NCBI GenBank assembly: GCA_963778895.1
Contig: CAVZVZ010000005.1
Location: 1,364,001 to 1,428,000 of the forward strand
Direction: 5' to 3'
DNA length: 64,000 bases
From: CAVZVZ01 sp963778895
GTDB lineage: Bacteria > Actinomycetota > Acidimicrobiia > Acidimicrobiales > Acidimicrobilacustridaceae
Shown piece after piece: positions 1 to 9,899 of the stretch. A model generated the notes under the pieces. It ran no database searches. It worked only from the letters and a program-made list of their open reading frames with translations, and was not told the origin of the DNA. The translations under genes and the position numbers were made by a program. Positions within the stretch are counted from its first letter, which is position 1; each line of letters starts with the position of its first letter.

Positions 1-1
1 C

Positions 2-1564
2 TACGTCTATGCCGTGAACCTCGACGGCACTGCAGGCGGCAGCACGCTGCTCGCCACCACCACGCTCGCCGTTCAGGATCCGAGCCCGCTCGGCCACGTC
101 GACGCCGTCGACTCGCCCGAAGCCGCGCAACTCCGTGTGCGGGGCTGGGGGTTCGACCGCAATGCCGTCGGCACCGCGATCGACATTCGCGTGTCCGTCG
201 GTGGCCCCGCCGGTACGGCGGGGGCCGAGGTGCACGAACTCGGCGCCGCCAGTCGCCCGCGTACCGACGTGGCCCAGGTGTTCCCCGGCGTCGGCGCGGG
301 TCACGGCTTCGACGTCAGCTTCACCACCAACCGAACCGGCGCGCAGGGCGTCTACGTGTACGGCATCAACGTCGCCGGCACGCCGGGATCGAACGTCCTG
401 TTCGACTCGCAATTGGTGACGGTCAAGGCGCCGGACGCGTTGTTCACTGCCCTCACGCCCACCCGCATCCTCGACTCGCGACCCGCCGGCCCGCGCGTCG
501 GTCCATATACGACGCCGTGGGGAGCCGGCACGGCCCGCGATGTCACGGTCACCGGTCTCGCGGGGGTGCCGACCGACGCCACCGCGGTCGTGCTCAACGC
601 GACGGTGACGAACGCGTCCACCACTTCACACCTCACCGTCTGGCCGGCCGGTACGGAGAAGCCAATCGCGTCGAACCTGAACTGGAGCCCGGGCTGGACC
701 GTCGCCAACGCGGCCACCGTGAAGGTCGGCGGAGGCGGGAAGGTGAGCGTGTACAACGCGCAGGGCTCGGTCGACGTCGTCCTCGACGTGGTCGGCTACT
801 ACCGCTCCGACGACGGGGCCGGGTTCACGGCGATGACACCGATACGGGTGCAGGACTCCCGACCGGCTGGTCCCTCGGTAGGTCCCCACCGCACACCGTG
901 GGAACCGACGACGACCCGCGACGTGCAGCTGGCGGGAGTCGCGGGGATACCGGCCGATGCCGACGCGGTCGTGGTGAACGCCACGGTGACGAACACGACG
1001 GCGGCGTCATATCTGACCGTATGGCCGACGGGCCAATCGCGACCGCTGGCTTCGAGCCTCAACTGGGATCGGGACTGGACCATCCCCAACGCGGTGACCG
1101 TGAAGCTCGGCGTCGGCGGCGCGATCAGCGTCTACAACAACGCCGGGCGCGCCGACGTCGTGCTCGACGTCGTCGGCTACTTCACCCGTGGTGCGGGCCA
1201 CGCGTTCCAACCGATCTCGCCCACACGAGTGCAGGACTCGCGTGCCGGCGCGACCGTCGGCCCGTACGAGACACCATGGTCAGGCGGGATGGCGCGCGAC
1301 GTTGTCGTGACAACCGGCCCGATCCCGAAGTACGCGTCAGGCGTCGTGCTCGCCGTGGCCGCTACGAATGCCACCGCCGGTTCCCACTTGACCGTGTGGC
1401 CGGCCGGGACGGCGCGCCCGCTGGCCTCGAGCCTCAACTGGATGCCCGGTTGGACCATCGCCAACGCCGTCACGGCTCCGGTCGGTACAGGAGGAAAGGT
1501 GAGTGTGTACAACAACGCGGGCTCGGTCGACGTGGTGGTCGACGCCGCCGGTTGGTACGGCTGA
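2..1564 (+). CDS. Secreted repeat protein, C-terminal part (5' end outside window)
   Basis: The reading frame is open to the left edge (first codons read YVYAVNLDG), so the gene starts before the window. About 140 residues of beta-rich sequence (two copies of a 'VYVYGINVAGT'-like element) are followed by three repeats of about 125 residues. Each repeat opens with 'TPTRILDSRP', contains 'SNLNWSPGWTVANA' and ends with 'VDVVLDVVGYY'. The same repeat occurs in the 51.1-53.2 kb protein. Proteins with these repeats are typically exported surface or extracellular proteins of actinobacteria; the function is unknown. The protein ends directly after the last repeat, with no sorting signal or membrane anchor. 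Confidence is high that it is coding and secreted-type, low for a function. Confidence 0.8.
   Translation, partial: YVYAVNLDGTAGGSTLLATTTLAVQDPSPLGHVDAVDSPEAAQLRVRGWGFDRNAVGTAIDIRVSVGGPAGTAGAEVHELGAASRPRTDVAQVFPGVGAGHGFDVSFTTNRTGAQGVYVYGINVAGTPGSNVLFDSQLVTVKAPDALFTALTPTRILDSRPAGPRVGPYTTPWGAGTARDVTVTGLAGVPTDATAVVLNATVTNASTTSHLTVWPAGTEKPIASNLNWSPGWTVANAATVKVGGGGKVSVYNAQGSVDVVLDVVGYYRSDDGAGFTAMTPIRVQDSRPAGPSVGPHRTPWEPTTTRDVQLAGVAGIPADADAVVVNATVTNTTAASYLTVWPTGQSRPLASSLNWDRDWTIPNAVTVKLGVGGAISVYNNAGRADVVLDVVGYFTRGAGHAFQPISPTRVQDSRAGATVGPYETPWSGGMARDVVVTTGPIPKYASGVVLAVAATNATAGSHLTVWPAGTARPLASSLNWMPGWTIANAVTAPVGTGGKVSVYNNAGSVDVVVDAAGWYG
434..1561 (+). repeat. Three tandem ~125-aa protein repeats
   Basis: Repeat units at about 434-812, 815-1190 and 1196-1561. 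Each has DSR near its start, an LNW-PGWT/DWT motif in the middle and a V-D-V-V-x-D-V/A-x-G-Y/W ending. They are alike in protein but clearly diverged in DNA, so this is old duplication rather than recent expansion. Confidence 0.8.
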
Positions 1565-1590
1565 TCACCCGCGCAGGGTGAGCCCCCGAT
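1565..1590. repeat. 26-bp copy of the lhr 3' end, left of fic
   Basis: Positions 1565-1590 match 2946-2971 at 24 of 26 bases. On the minus strand both copies read the last codons of Lhr (RGLTLRG followed by a stop). The two direct copies bracket the Fic gene. This left copy also forms a small hairpin, TCACCC-gcgca-GGGTGA, directly after the stop codon of the upstream gene, and could serve as a weak terminator. Confidence 0.6.
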
Positions 1591-1598
1591 GGCCGCCG

Positions 1599-2873
1599 TC
1601 AGCCAGGACGGCGCGGTGCCGGACGGCTGGGTGGGGTCGATCTGGTACCGCCCGTAGGGCTGGCCAACCGTCGCTCGAGCGCGGTGAAGGCATCGAGGAC
1701 GTCGCTCGCCTCGAATGCTCGGTTGCGCCGTCCGACCGTGACTTGCTCGAGAACACCTCGTTCGACCAGTCGGTTGATGGCCAGATTTGTCTGCTGGAAA
1801 CTGCGCCCGATCAGTTGAGCGGCACCCGCGGTCGTCACTACCGGCGCGCCCGGAAGCGAGCGAACCAAGCGGTCGGTGGCAGAGTCCGCCCGTACTCGTC
1901 CGACCTTTTCCCGCCATCGTTCCTGGATGCGTGCGACTTGTGTCTCGAACAAGCGGACGTCGTCCACCGATCGAGTGGCGGCAGCTGCGAACAAGCCGAT
2001 CCAGGTATTCGTGCCGTCACGTGCCAACCGAGCAGTCGACGGACCGCGATACCGCGTCGCGGTGAGCCCACTGACGTAGTCCTCGGACCATGTCGCAAGC
2101 ATCAGGGAGATCGGCGGAAGCACGCGCGGCGCCAGTCCTCGGCGACGCAAGATGACATGGATCAACGCTCGGCCGGTCCGCCCGTTGCCGTCGACGAAAG
2201 GATGAATCGTCTCGAACTGCGCATGCGCCATGGCGGCCTGGACGATCGTGGGCAACGAGTCCTCATTGCAGAACCGGCAGAGATCCGAAAGCAGTGCTTC
2301 GACAGCGTCCGGGGGCGGTGGCACGAATGCTGCCGTGCACGGGTTGTAGCTGCTCCCACCGATCCAGTTCTGCTCGGTGCGCAACCTTCCGGCATGTTCG
2401 GCGAGGCGGGTGTTCGCGAGCAAGCGATGGTGAACCTCCAACAAGCCGTCGGGCGTGACCGACGGCTGGGTTGCGAGCGTGTTCATCGCCCAGGTCATGG
2501 CGTCGATGTTGTTCAGCACCTCGTCGGCGGTGACATCGGCGACCTCATCGCCCAGCGCGCGAGCAACCTCTGCCCGTGCCAGTCGGCGGGGGCCAACCAC
2601 TAGCCCCTCGATCTGGGATGAGGCGACGGCCTCAGCCCGGAGCAGCAACCGCGCCACGGCTTCGAGATCCGGCAGGACCGGGTCTCCGGCGTTCAATCTG
2701 GCAACGGCCGCTTCCGCGTCGGCGACGTCCGCCGCGACCTCGCCATCGAGCATGATCGAACGCCCCTGGAGCGGGTCAGGGACGTAGGCCTCGTAGACAC
2801 AGTCGCGACGATCCTTGCGAGGTAGACCAGACGACAGGTCCGACTTCCACTGCCGCTTCACAAGCCGTGCCAC
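1599..2873 (-). CDS. Fic-domain AMPylator-like protein with C-terminal winged helix
   Basis: 424 aa. The Fic core motif HPFVDGNGRTGR lies near residue 222; Fic enzymes use this His and the G-N-G-R loop to transfer AMP or another nucleotide moiety to a target hydroxyl. An inhibitory motif SSQIEG near residue 84 matches the (S/T)xxxE(G/N) helix that holds class II Fic proteins inactive. An N-terminal Fic_N-like region precedes the core, and residues about 345-410 look like a winged helix ('TAGAAQLIGRSFQQTNLAINR'-type). Start: GTG with AGGGGG about 4 nt upstream. It stands alone between two copies of the lhr 3' end. The target is unknown; it may be self-regulated through the winged helix. The family is certain, the role inferred. 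Confidence 0.9.
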   Translation of the reverse strand: MARLVKRQWKSDLSSGLPRKDRRDCVYEAYVPDPLQGRSIMLDGEVAADVADAEAAVARLNAGDPVLPDLEAVARLLLRAEAVASSQIEGLVVGPRRLARAEVARALGDEVADVTADEVLNNIDAMTWAMNTLATQPSVTPDGLLEVHHRLLANTRLAEHAGRLRTEQNWIGGSSYNPCTAAFVPPPPDAVEALLSDLCRFCNEDSLPTIVQAAMAHAQFETIHPFVDGNGRTGRALIHVILRRRGLAPRVLPPISLMLATWSEDYVSGLTATRYRGPSTARLARDGTNTWIGLFAAAATRSVDDVRLFETQVARIQERWREKVGRVRADSATDRLVRSLPGAPVVTTAGAAQLIGRSFQQTNLAINRLVERGVLEQVTVGRRNRAFEASDVLDAFTALERRLASPTGGTRSTPPSRPAPRRPG

Positions 2874-2885
2874 CGCGCCCCCTAA

Positions 2886-2908
2886 TCAGGTTTGTCCAAT
2901 ATACCTGA
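2886..2908. promoter_or_regulatory. Inverted repeat over the fic promoter
   Basis: TCAGGT (2886-2891) and ACCTGA (2903-2908) form a perfect 6-bp inverted repeat with an 11-nt spacer, in an AT-rich island 13 nt upstream of the fic start. Read on the minus strand, a -10-like TATATT (2903-2898) lies inside it. This is the layout of an autoregulatory operator. The likely binder, the winged helix of the Fic protein itself, is inference. Confidence 0.5.
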
Positions 2909-2945
2909 ATAAGAGGTTACCGTCTTCAGGGTTCCGGCACACCCG

Positions 2946-5900
2946 TCACCCGCGCAGCGTGAGTCCCCGATACGACTCGACGAAGCCCGCGGCGCGCAGG
3001 TGGTCGGCCACGGCCGATTGGGCCGCGGGCTCACCGTCGACCTTGGCGATCTCGAGCTTGCGGACCCGACCGTCCTTGACCAACTCGGCCAACGCCTCGG
3101 CCCAGTGCGGGTGACGCTCGGCCGCGCCGAAGATGACGAGGGATCGTCCGCCTCGTTCGAGGTAGGCGACGGGCTCGCCCGCGACCAGCACCACATAGGC
3201 GCCCGCGGCTCGCGCCGGCCGGCCCGGGTTCTCGGGCCACGGCAGCGCGGCACCGAACGGCTGAGCCGGGTCGGTCGCCGCGAGCACGCGCGCCGTCGTG
3301 TCGTCTTCGGCGGGGTCACGATTGGCCCGCAAGCGATCGACCGCGCCCGGTACGGCGAACTGGGCGGCGCCGAGCCCCGAGACGAAGTAGCCCCGCCGAA
3401 CCTGACCGCGCTCTTCGAGCGCCTTCAGCACGGGGTACACCGCAGCGAACCCGCCGTCGACACCTTCACCCAAGGCGGCCTCGCGCGTGAGCACCCCGTA
3501 CCGCTCGAGCAATTGCAAGGCCTGGGCGTGGGCGATCTCCGTGCCTGTGGCCGGTGGCTCGAGAAGTGGCGCGACGAGCGACCACCGCCCCGCGGCCGAC
3601 GGCGGCACGCGCAAGCCGCGACCCGGCCGCCGAGCGGCCCGGCTTCGGGGCGAGCTGCGAAGCAGGAGGCCGCGCACCGGCGCCAACGAGTCGTTGGTGA
3701 CCTCACCCGACCACACGAGATCCCAGAGGGCGGCGAGGACCGTGGCGTCGTCGTAGGGCTGTTCGGCGCGATGAGCGGCGGCCACGAGATCGGGCCAGAA
3801 CGACGCGCCGCGTTCGGCCAGCTGAGCCCGCAGAGCGTCGTGCAGAGCGCCGTCGGGCGGCTCGAGCGCGGGCGCGGAGGCGGGAACGAGCGCAGCCGAT
3901 TGGTCGCGGAACAGCAGGCGGATGCGACCGTCGGTGCGACCGAGTGAACCGGCTCCCACCCACACGACCTCGCCGGCGCTGCACAGCGCATCGAGATCGG
4001 CCGACGAGTAGCTCGCCAACCGTGCCGGAAGGATGTCGCTCTCGAGCACCGACACCGGCAGCGCTGCGCCCTGGAGCACACCGATCACCTCGACGAGCGC
4101 GTCGACACCGCGCCGGGGTACGCCGACGCCCTGCCAGGCCGGCAGGAACCGCGCCAGAGCAGCCGCATCGACCGGTTCGACCTCGCTGCGCAGCGCGGCC
4201 AGCGACCGCCTTCGCAGTTGGCGAAGCACGTCAGTGTCGCACCACTCGCGCTCGACACCGTCGGGTCGGAACTCGCCCCGCACCACGCGCCCCGCGGCTT
4301 CGAGCCGATCGAGCACGGGAATGACGCGTTCGCTCATCACGCCGAAGCGCCGAGCCACGTGCACCGTCAGGAAAGGCCCGTGCGTGCGTGCGAAACGGCC
4401 GACCAGATCGGCCAGCGGATCAGCCACAGGGTCGGTGTAGGCGATGGGAAGGCCTTGCGGGATGGCGACACCGAGCGCATCCCGCAGACGCGCCGCGTCG
4501 GCGGCATCGGCGTAGCGATGCTCGTCGGCGACCGTGACCTCGATGATCCGATGCTCATCGAGGAGGGCGTCGATCTGTTCGCCGACGACGCTGGGCGACG
4601 CTGTCGATCGCGCTTCGAGCTCCCACCGTGACAACGGACCGAGCGTGCGCACCACGTCGTGGAGCTCGTCGGCGTCGCGAGCCTGACGACCATCGGTCAA
4701 GCGTTGCAAGGCCAACTCGAGGTCGGCCAGCACGACCGGATCGATCAGCTCACGCAGCTCTTCGGCACCGAGCAGGTCACGCAGCAGATCACGATCGAGG
4801 GCGAGGGCGGCGGCGCGCCGTTCGGCCAGCGGAGCGTCGCCTTCGTACATGTACACCGCGATCCAGCCGAACAGGAGTGACTGGGCGAAGGGCGACGCTC
4901 GGTTGGTGTCAGCCGGAACGATCCGGATGCGGCGCGCTCGGATGTCGGTCAACACCTCACGCAGCGCAGGAAGATCGAAGACGTCGTTGAGGCACTCGCG
5001 CGTGGTCTCGAGCAGGATAGGGAAGTCCGGATGCCGAGCCGCCACCGTGAGCAGGTCGGCGGCGCGCTGGCGCTGTTGCCACAACGGCGTGCGCCGATCC
5101 GGGCGGCGGCGCGGCAACAACAACGCACGGGCCGCGCACTCCCGGAACCGCGACGCGAACATCGCGGTGTTCGGCAGTTGGGCCACCACGGTTTCCTGCA
5201 CGTCATCCGGGTCGAGCAGGAGCTCGTCGAGCGGCAGGTTCTCGACCGCATCCGGCAGCCGCATCACGATGCCATCGTCGCTCCACATCATCTCGACGTC
5301 GATGCCTTGCCGCTCGGCCAAGCGCGATCGGATCGCCATGGCCCAAGGAGCGTGCACCTTGGCCCCGAACGGCGTGAGCAAGCAGACCCGCCAATCACCG
5401 ATCTCGTCTCGGAACCGCTCGACGACGATCGTGCGGTCGTCGGGCACCGCGCCGGTGGCTTCGCCCTGCTCGTCGAGATATTGCACGAGGTTGCGGGCCG
5501 CCAACTCGTCGAGACCGACCTGATCGCGCAGCCGTTGCTCGGCGGCTTCGGTGCCACTGGCCCGTAGTTCACGGACGAACTCGCCCATCGCCCGACCGAG
5601 CTCGAGCGGCCGACCGGGCCCGTCACCGTGCCAGAACGGCATGCGACCGGGTTCGCCCGGTGCGGGGGTGACGATGACGCGGTCCGGGGTGATGTCCTCG
5701 ATCCGCCACGTGCTCGCGCCCAGCAGGAAGGTCTCGCCCGGTCGGCTCTCGTAGACCATCTCCTCGTCGAGCTCACCGACTCGGGTGCCGTCGGGCAGGA
5801 ACACGCCGAACAAGCCGCGGTCCGGGATGGTGCCGCCGCTCGTCACCGCGAGTCGCTGCGCGCCGGCGCGGCCCCGGAGGGTGCCCCGCACCCGGTCCCA

Positions 5901-7416
5901 CACGATGCGAGGTCGCAACTCGCCGAACTCGTCGGACGGATAACGGCCCGCGAGGAGATCGAGGACGTTGTGCAGCACGTCGTCGGACAGCTCGCCGTAG
6001 TTCGCGGCCCGCCGCACCAGTCGAGCGACATCGTCGACCGTCCACTCGTCGAGCGCTGTCATGGCCACGATCTGTTGCGCCAGTACATCGAGCGGGTTGC
6101 GCGGATAGCGGGTGTGCTCGATGAGCCCCTGTTGCATCCGCTCGGTGACCACCGCGGCTTCGACGAGATCGGCGCGATGTTTGGGGAAGATCTTGCCCCG
6201 GCTGGGCTCACCCACCTGGTGGCCGGCGCGACCGATGCGTTGCAGTCCGGACGACACCGACCCCGGCGACTCGACCTGCACCACCAAGTCGACGGCACCC
6301 ATGTCGATACCGAGCTCGAGAGAGCTCGTGGCCACCAGGCCCTTCAACCGACCGGACTTGAGCTCGTCTTCGATCTGCAGACGGCGCTCACGCGACAACG
6401 AACCGTGATGCGCTTTGACCAGGTCGGTGGCCGGTGGTGCGCCGACTGCTTCGGCGGCACGGTTCTCGCCGTCGAGGGCCAGCTCGTTCAGTCGCGTGGC
6501 CAATCGTTCGGCCAGCCGGCGGGCGTTGACGAACACGATGGTGGAGCGGTGCTGCCTGGATGAGCTCGAGCAGGCGGGGATGCATCGCCGGCCAGATCGA
6601 ACGCCGGGCGGTACTGCCGGCGTCGGGACCGGTGGGCTCGTCGATCGTCTCGCCCAGCCGGCCCATGTCGTCGACGGGTACGACGACTTCGATCTCCATC
6701 GGCTTGCGCACGCCGGCGTCGACGATGGTGACCGGTCGATTGGCACCCGTGTCGTCGCGCCCACCGAGAAATCGAGCTATCTCGTCGAGCGGACGCTGCG
6801 TAGCCGACAAACCAATGCGCTGCGGCGACCTGCCGATGAGGGCCTCGAGCCGTTCGAGCGACAGTGCCATGTGGGCGCCGCGCTTGGAGGGGGCGAGCGC
6901 GTGGATCTCGTCGATGATCACGGCCTCGACATCGCGCAACGTCTCGCGCGCCGACGACGTGAGCATCAGATAGAGCGACTCAGGGGTGGTGATCAACAGG
7001 TCGGGCGGATCGCGGACGAGCCGGCGACGATCGTTGGCCGGGGTGTCGCCGGTGCGCATGCCCACGGTGGGGATCCGCACCTCGGTGCCGATGCGCTCGG
7101 CCGCCAGCGCGATGCCTTGCAACGGCGCGCGGAGGTTCTTCTCGACGTCGACGGCCAAGGCTCGCAGAGGCGAGATGTAGAGGAGGCGCGTGCCGGGCTT
7201 GCGGTCCTCGCGGGGTGGCGGCACCGCGCCGGTGGTCAATCGGTCGATGCCCCACAGGAACGCGGCCAGCGTCTTGCCCGAGCCGGTGGGCGCCAGGATC
7301 AGCGTGTGGTCGCCCGCCGCGATGGCGGGCCAACCCTGGTCCTGGGCCGCGGTGGGCGCGGCGAACGAGGTGGTGAACCACTGCCGTACCGGCTCGGAGA
7401 AAAGCTCGAGGGCCAC
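2946..7416 (-). CDS. lhr: Lhr-type ATP-dependent DNA helicase (one frameshift)
   Basis: Large superfamily 2 helicase, about 1490 aa when joined, the usual size for Lhr. The N-terminal part (7416 to about 6555) has Walker A APTGSGKT near residue 42 and the DEIH box in IIDEIHALAPSKRG, followed by a SAT motif (GLSATQ). The second RecA domain and the long Lhr winged-helix and C-terminal domains continue in another frame: 'STIVFVNARRLAERL', 'SSLELGIDMG', 'QRIGRAGH'. Lhr unwinds DNA with 3'-5' polarity and acts in DNA repair in mycobacteria. The break is at 6551-6557 (minus strand CAGGCAGCACCGC); dropping one base gives a continuous 'LELIQAHRSTIVFVN'. Probably a sequence error. GTG start at 7416. 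Confidence 0.9.
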
Positions 7417-7470
7417 GAGGCCCTCACGGTACCGGCGACCTGTGACAGCGGGTCCGAGGGGCGAAACCCG

Positions 7471-7917
7471 CTAGGTCACTCCGCCCGTGGTGGGTGCGAC
7501 AGGGTTCAGCCATCGAACCTCGGGAAACCGAGCGAAGTCGGAGTCGGCCGACACCATCGTGAGGCCGTACTCGATGCACAACGCGGCGAGAACAGCATCA
7601 GCGACGAGGTTGGCCCGTAGATCGAGCTCGCGTATCAGTCGGCCGAGCAAGGCACGATGACCCCCCGACGGTTGCGGTACCCACGCGGCAGGCGCGTCGA
7701 GCCAACGCTCCACGAATCCGAACGCATCGTCCGGACGCAACGGGTTGCTCGTGGCCCGTGGATTCGTCGCGATCCGCACGAAGGCCGTCAGGCTCTGCCA
7801 CGGCAATCCGATTCGCCGATCGCCATTGAGGGCTGTTTCCAACCACGTGCGCGCCCCGTCGTGAAACGTACTGGTTTCATCCACCGCGTACAGGAGGATG
7901 TTGGCGTCGACGAGCAT
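7471..7917 (-). CDS. PIN-domain toxin, VapC-like
   Basis: 148 aa. Typical PIN fold: N-terminal MLVDANILLYAVD gives the first metal-binding Asp, an acidic 'VADAVLAALCIEYGLTMVSADSDFARF' region supplies the others near the C-terminus. VapC toxins are Mg-dependent RNases that cut tRNA or rRNA. It lies 8 nt downstream of a small antitoxin gene, the classical antitoxin-first order. ATG start at 7917. The target cannot be told from sequence. Confidence 0.85.
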   Translation of the reverse strand: MLVDANILLYAVDETSTFHDGARTWLETALNGDRRIGLPWQSLTAFVRIATNPRATSNPLRPDDAFGFVERWLDAPAAWVPQPSGGHRALLGRLIRELDLRANLVADAVLAALCIEYGLTMVSADSDFARFPEVRWLNPVAPTTGGVT

Positions 7918-7925
7918 GGACGTCG

Positions 7926-8156
7926 CTACCGCGCCTCGGTGCCCTCGAGAAGATCTAGCGCCTCGGCGACGTTCGAGACGTCGACCTTCAGCCCCATCGG
8001 GCGGCTCTCCTGCGTGAATGCGCCCGCCTTCTGCTGTTGCACGAGGCCCCGGCGGATCAGCCTGTTCACCGCCTCCGAGAGCCCGATGCCCTCGTCCCGG
8101 CGCTCGCGTTCGATCGCGGCTCCGGTGTCGTCGTCGAAATCGACCGTCGTACGCAT
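7926..8156 (-). CDS. Antitoxin of the PIN pair, VapB-like ribbon-helix-helix
   Basis: 76 aa, starting MRTTVDFDDDTGAAI. The N-terminal strand followed by 'GIGLSEAVNRLIRRGL' is a ribbon-helix-helix (DUF2191/VapB-type) DNA-binding segment; the C-terminal half is the expected toxin-binding tail ('LLEGTEAR'). It precedes the PIN gene by 8 nt, so the two are presumably co-translated. A -10-like TACGAT ends 6 nt before the ATG, suggesting a leaderless transcript. Such antitoxins repress their own promoter. Confidence 0.8.
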   Translation of the reverse strand: MRTTVDFDDDTGAAIERERRDEGIGLSEAVNRLIRRGLVQQQKAGAFTQESRPMGLKVDVSNVAEALDLLEGTEAR

Positions 8157-8162
8157 GCGATA

Positions 8163-8168
8163 ATCGTA
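8163..8168 (-). promoter_or_regulatory. -10 box of a probable leaderless antitoxin transcript
   Basis: Minus-strand TACGAT with 6 nt between it and the ATG at 8156. This spacing puts the transcription start at or next to the A of ATG. Leaderless mRNAs are common in actinobacteria. No -35 element is convincing. Confidence 0.45.
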
Positions 8169-8195
8169 GCATCTTGATGCGCGACCCCGCGCGAT

Positions 8196-8238
8196 CTGTA
8201 CGAGCCCGCATCTGTACGAGCCCGCTGTACGAGCCCGC
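8196..8238. repeat. Three tandem copies of TGTACGAGCCCGC
   Basis: Copies at about 8197-8209, 8213-8225 and 8226-8238, the first two separated by 3 nt and the last two abutting. They lie between the antitoxin promoter and the end of the TauE-like gene. Function unknown; could be an operator array or a slippage product. Confidence 0.6.
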
Positions 8239-8263
8239 TGAAGTCGCCAGCTGATGAGAGTGG

Positions 8264-9113
8264 TCAGAAAGCCAGGATCTCGCTCGTGCCGTAGACGACG
8301 GCCAGCACCACGAAGAACACGCCCGCCATGGTGCGAACGGTCTTGTCGCTGGCGCCCGACCGTGATGCGCGAGCCGATCTGCGCACCCGGTACCACACCG
8401 ATCGTGAGCGGGATGGCGAAGGCCCAGTTGATGTGGCCGAGCAGCGCGTGGGTGATCAACGCGGGGACCGAGAAGATCGCCACGGCGACCAGGCTCGACG
8501 CGATCGCCTCTTTGACGGGGATCCGCAGCATGCGCGTGAACACCGGCACCATCACCACGCCACCGCCGACACCCAACAAGCCCGCCACGAAACCAGACCC
8601 CGCACCGACGACGACCAACAGCGGAAGGCCCACGGGCGTACGGGTTGCCACCTCTCCCGCGTCACTCGTCGGCGCGGCACCGGCGCCGTGTGCCCCCGGG
8701 GCGTGCACGGTTTCGACCTCGGGTGTGTCGGGTGGTTCGGGCTCCGCGGCCCGCCCCGATCGGTAGATCGACACACCACTCCAGCCGAGCAACACGGCGG
8801 TGATGATCAGCAGCGCGTGCGCGTTGACGTGATCGGCGACGATCGCACCGACGAGCGCCAGCACGCTGCCCGTGAGCCCGCAGGTGAGACCGATGGTCCA
8901 GTTGACCAAGCCGGCGCGGCTGTAGCGATAGGTGCCGGAGATCGCCGAGGGAAGGATCGCGGGAATGGTGGAGCCGATCGCCTCGATCGGTGTGGCGCCG
9001 AGCGCTCGTACACCCGGAGTGGTCAGCACCGCACCGCCGACGCCGAGCATGCCCGACAGCGCGCCCGCGGCCACACCGACCGCGACGACACCTACGACCT
9101 GGGCTGCATCCAC
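8264..9113 (-). CDS. TauE/SafE-family sulfite/organic-anion exporter (frameshift near the end)
   Basis: Multi-pass membrane protein, about 283 aa when joined. The two halves carry the repeated TauE/SafE signature: 'GALSGMLGVGGAVLTTPGV' in the first and 'GFVAGLLGVGGGVVMVPVF' in the second, separated by a variable Pro/Ala-rich loop. Family members move sulfite, sulfonates or related anions across the membrane. The end is out of frame: around 8349-8360 (GTCGGGCGCCAGC on the minus strand) removal of one G gives 'ITVGASDKTVRTMAGVFF..ILAF' and a stop at 8264. The GTG at 9113 is a plausible start but not certain. Substrate unknown. Confidence 0.8.
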
Positions 9114-9180
9114 GGCCAGAGCGTGGCCCAGCCCTCGGACGGGAGTCCAACGAACAACGGAGCCGTCGAGCGAACTTCCC

Positions 9181-9558
9181 TCACACCGCCTCGACCACGA
9201 CGCCATCCGTGGGAGCGGCGAGGGCGGCGAGATCCTCAGGATCGGTCGTGAAGACAACGCCCTCAGGCTCCGCCATGCCCACGACCACGGCATCGACGGC
9301 AGATCCCCGTCGCGCGGTGGCCCGCAGAAACGCGGCCCGCCGCGCGTCTCGTTCGCACAACTCGGTGACCACCTCGCACGTCTTCAACAGCCGATTCACG
9401 TTGGCGTCGCTCGGTCGACCTGTGAGGCTCTCGACCAGCACAATCGCGGGGACGACCGGTGGCCACAAACCTTCTCGGCGAAGTACGGCAATCAAGGCTG
9501 CGTTCTGCCGCGTGCGACGCGCCAGACGACTGACCGCGCCGCTGTCGAGGACGAGCAC
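9181..9558 (-). CDS. PIN-domain toxin, VapC-like (second pair)
   Basis: 125 aa. MLVLDSGAVSRLAR gives the first Asp; 'VLVESLTGR' the Glu; 'SAVDAVVVGMAEPEG' and 'FTTDPEDLAAL' the later acidic residues of a PIN nuclease. GTG start at 9558, 3 nt after the stop of the antitoxin gene. It is unlike the 7.5 kb toxin in sequence, so this is a separate module and not a duplication. Confidence 0.85.
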   Translation of the reverse strand: MLVLDSGAVSRLARRTRQNAALIAVLRREGLWPPVVPAIVLVESLTGRPSDANVNRLLKTCEVVTELCERDARRAAFLRATARRGSAVDAVVVGMAEPEGVVFTTDPEDLAALAAPTDGVVVEAV

Positions 9559-9561
9559 CGC

Positions 9562-9810
9562 TCAGCGGCTCGCGGTTGAGCCGTGCGCGTTCACCCGGCG
9601 GACGATTGCCTCGGCCCGTGCAACATGGTCCGGCGACGGTTCGCCGACTTCAGCCACGAGCTCCTCGAGATAGCGGTCGGTCTCGTCGAGCAGCATCTGG
9701 CGCCGGAGCTCAGCCCGCACCGCTTCCTGTAGCAGCTCCGAAGCCGGCAGCTCGCGAGCCTTGAGCTCGTCGTAGAGGTCGTCGGGCAGGTAGACCTGCA
9801 TCCGAGGCAT
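9562..9810 (-). CDS. Ribbon-helix-helix antitoxin (second pair)
   Basis: 82 aa, MPRMQVYLPDDLYDELKAR. The N-terminal beta strand plus 'LPASELLQEAVRAELRR' is a CopG/ribbon-helix-helix DNA-binding domain; the acidic C-terminal part would wrap the toxin. Start ATG at 9810 (9801 is an alternative). The order antitoxin-toxin and the 3-nt gap mark a toxin-antitoxin operon. Confidence 0.8.
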   Translation of the reverse strand: MPRMQVYLPDDLYDELKARELPASELLQEAVRAELRRQMLLDETDRYLEELVAEVGEPSPDHVARAEAIVRRVNAHGSTASR

Positions 9811-9817
9811 ACGTCTA

Positions 9818-9823
9818 ACTATA
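9818..9823 (-). promoter_or_regulatory. -10 box before the second antitoxin
   Basis: Minus-strand TATAGT followed by 7 nt and the ATG at 9810, again a leaderless arrangement. The surrounding AT-rich stretch (9811-9835) stands out from the GC-rich neighbourhood and is the likely site of autorepression. Confidence 0.45.
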
Positions 9824-9899
9824 CATACATTCGCACGGGAACCAAGGGCCCTCGGCGAGCGTCGAACCCCCCAACACAACGAGCTCGGGAGGTTCGACG

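Noticed and set aside
517..1581. Long Arg-rich reading frame inside the first gene
   Set aside because: Overlaps a clear repeat protein in another frame; the composition is that expected from out-of-frame GC-rich codons.
6551..6557. Programmed frameshift in lhr
   Set aside because: No slippery heptamer or downstream structure, and many unrelated genes in the window show the same kind of one-base break.
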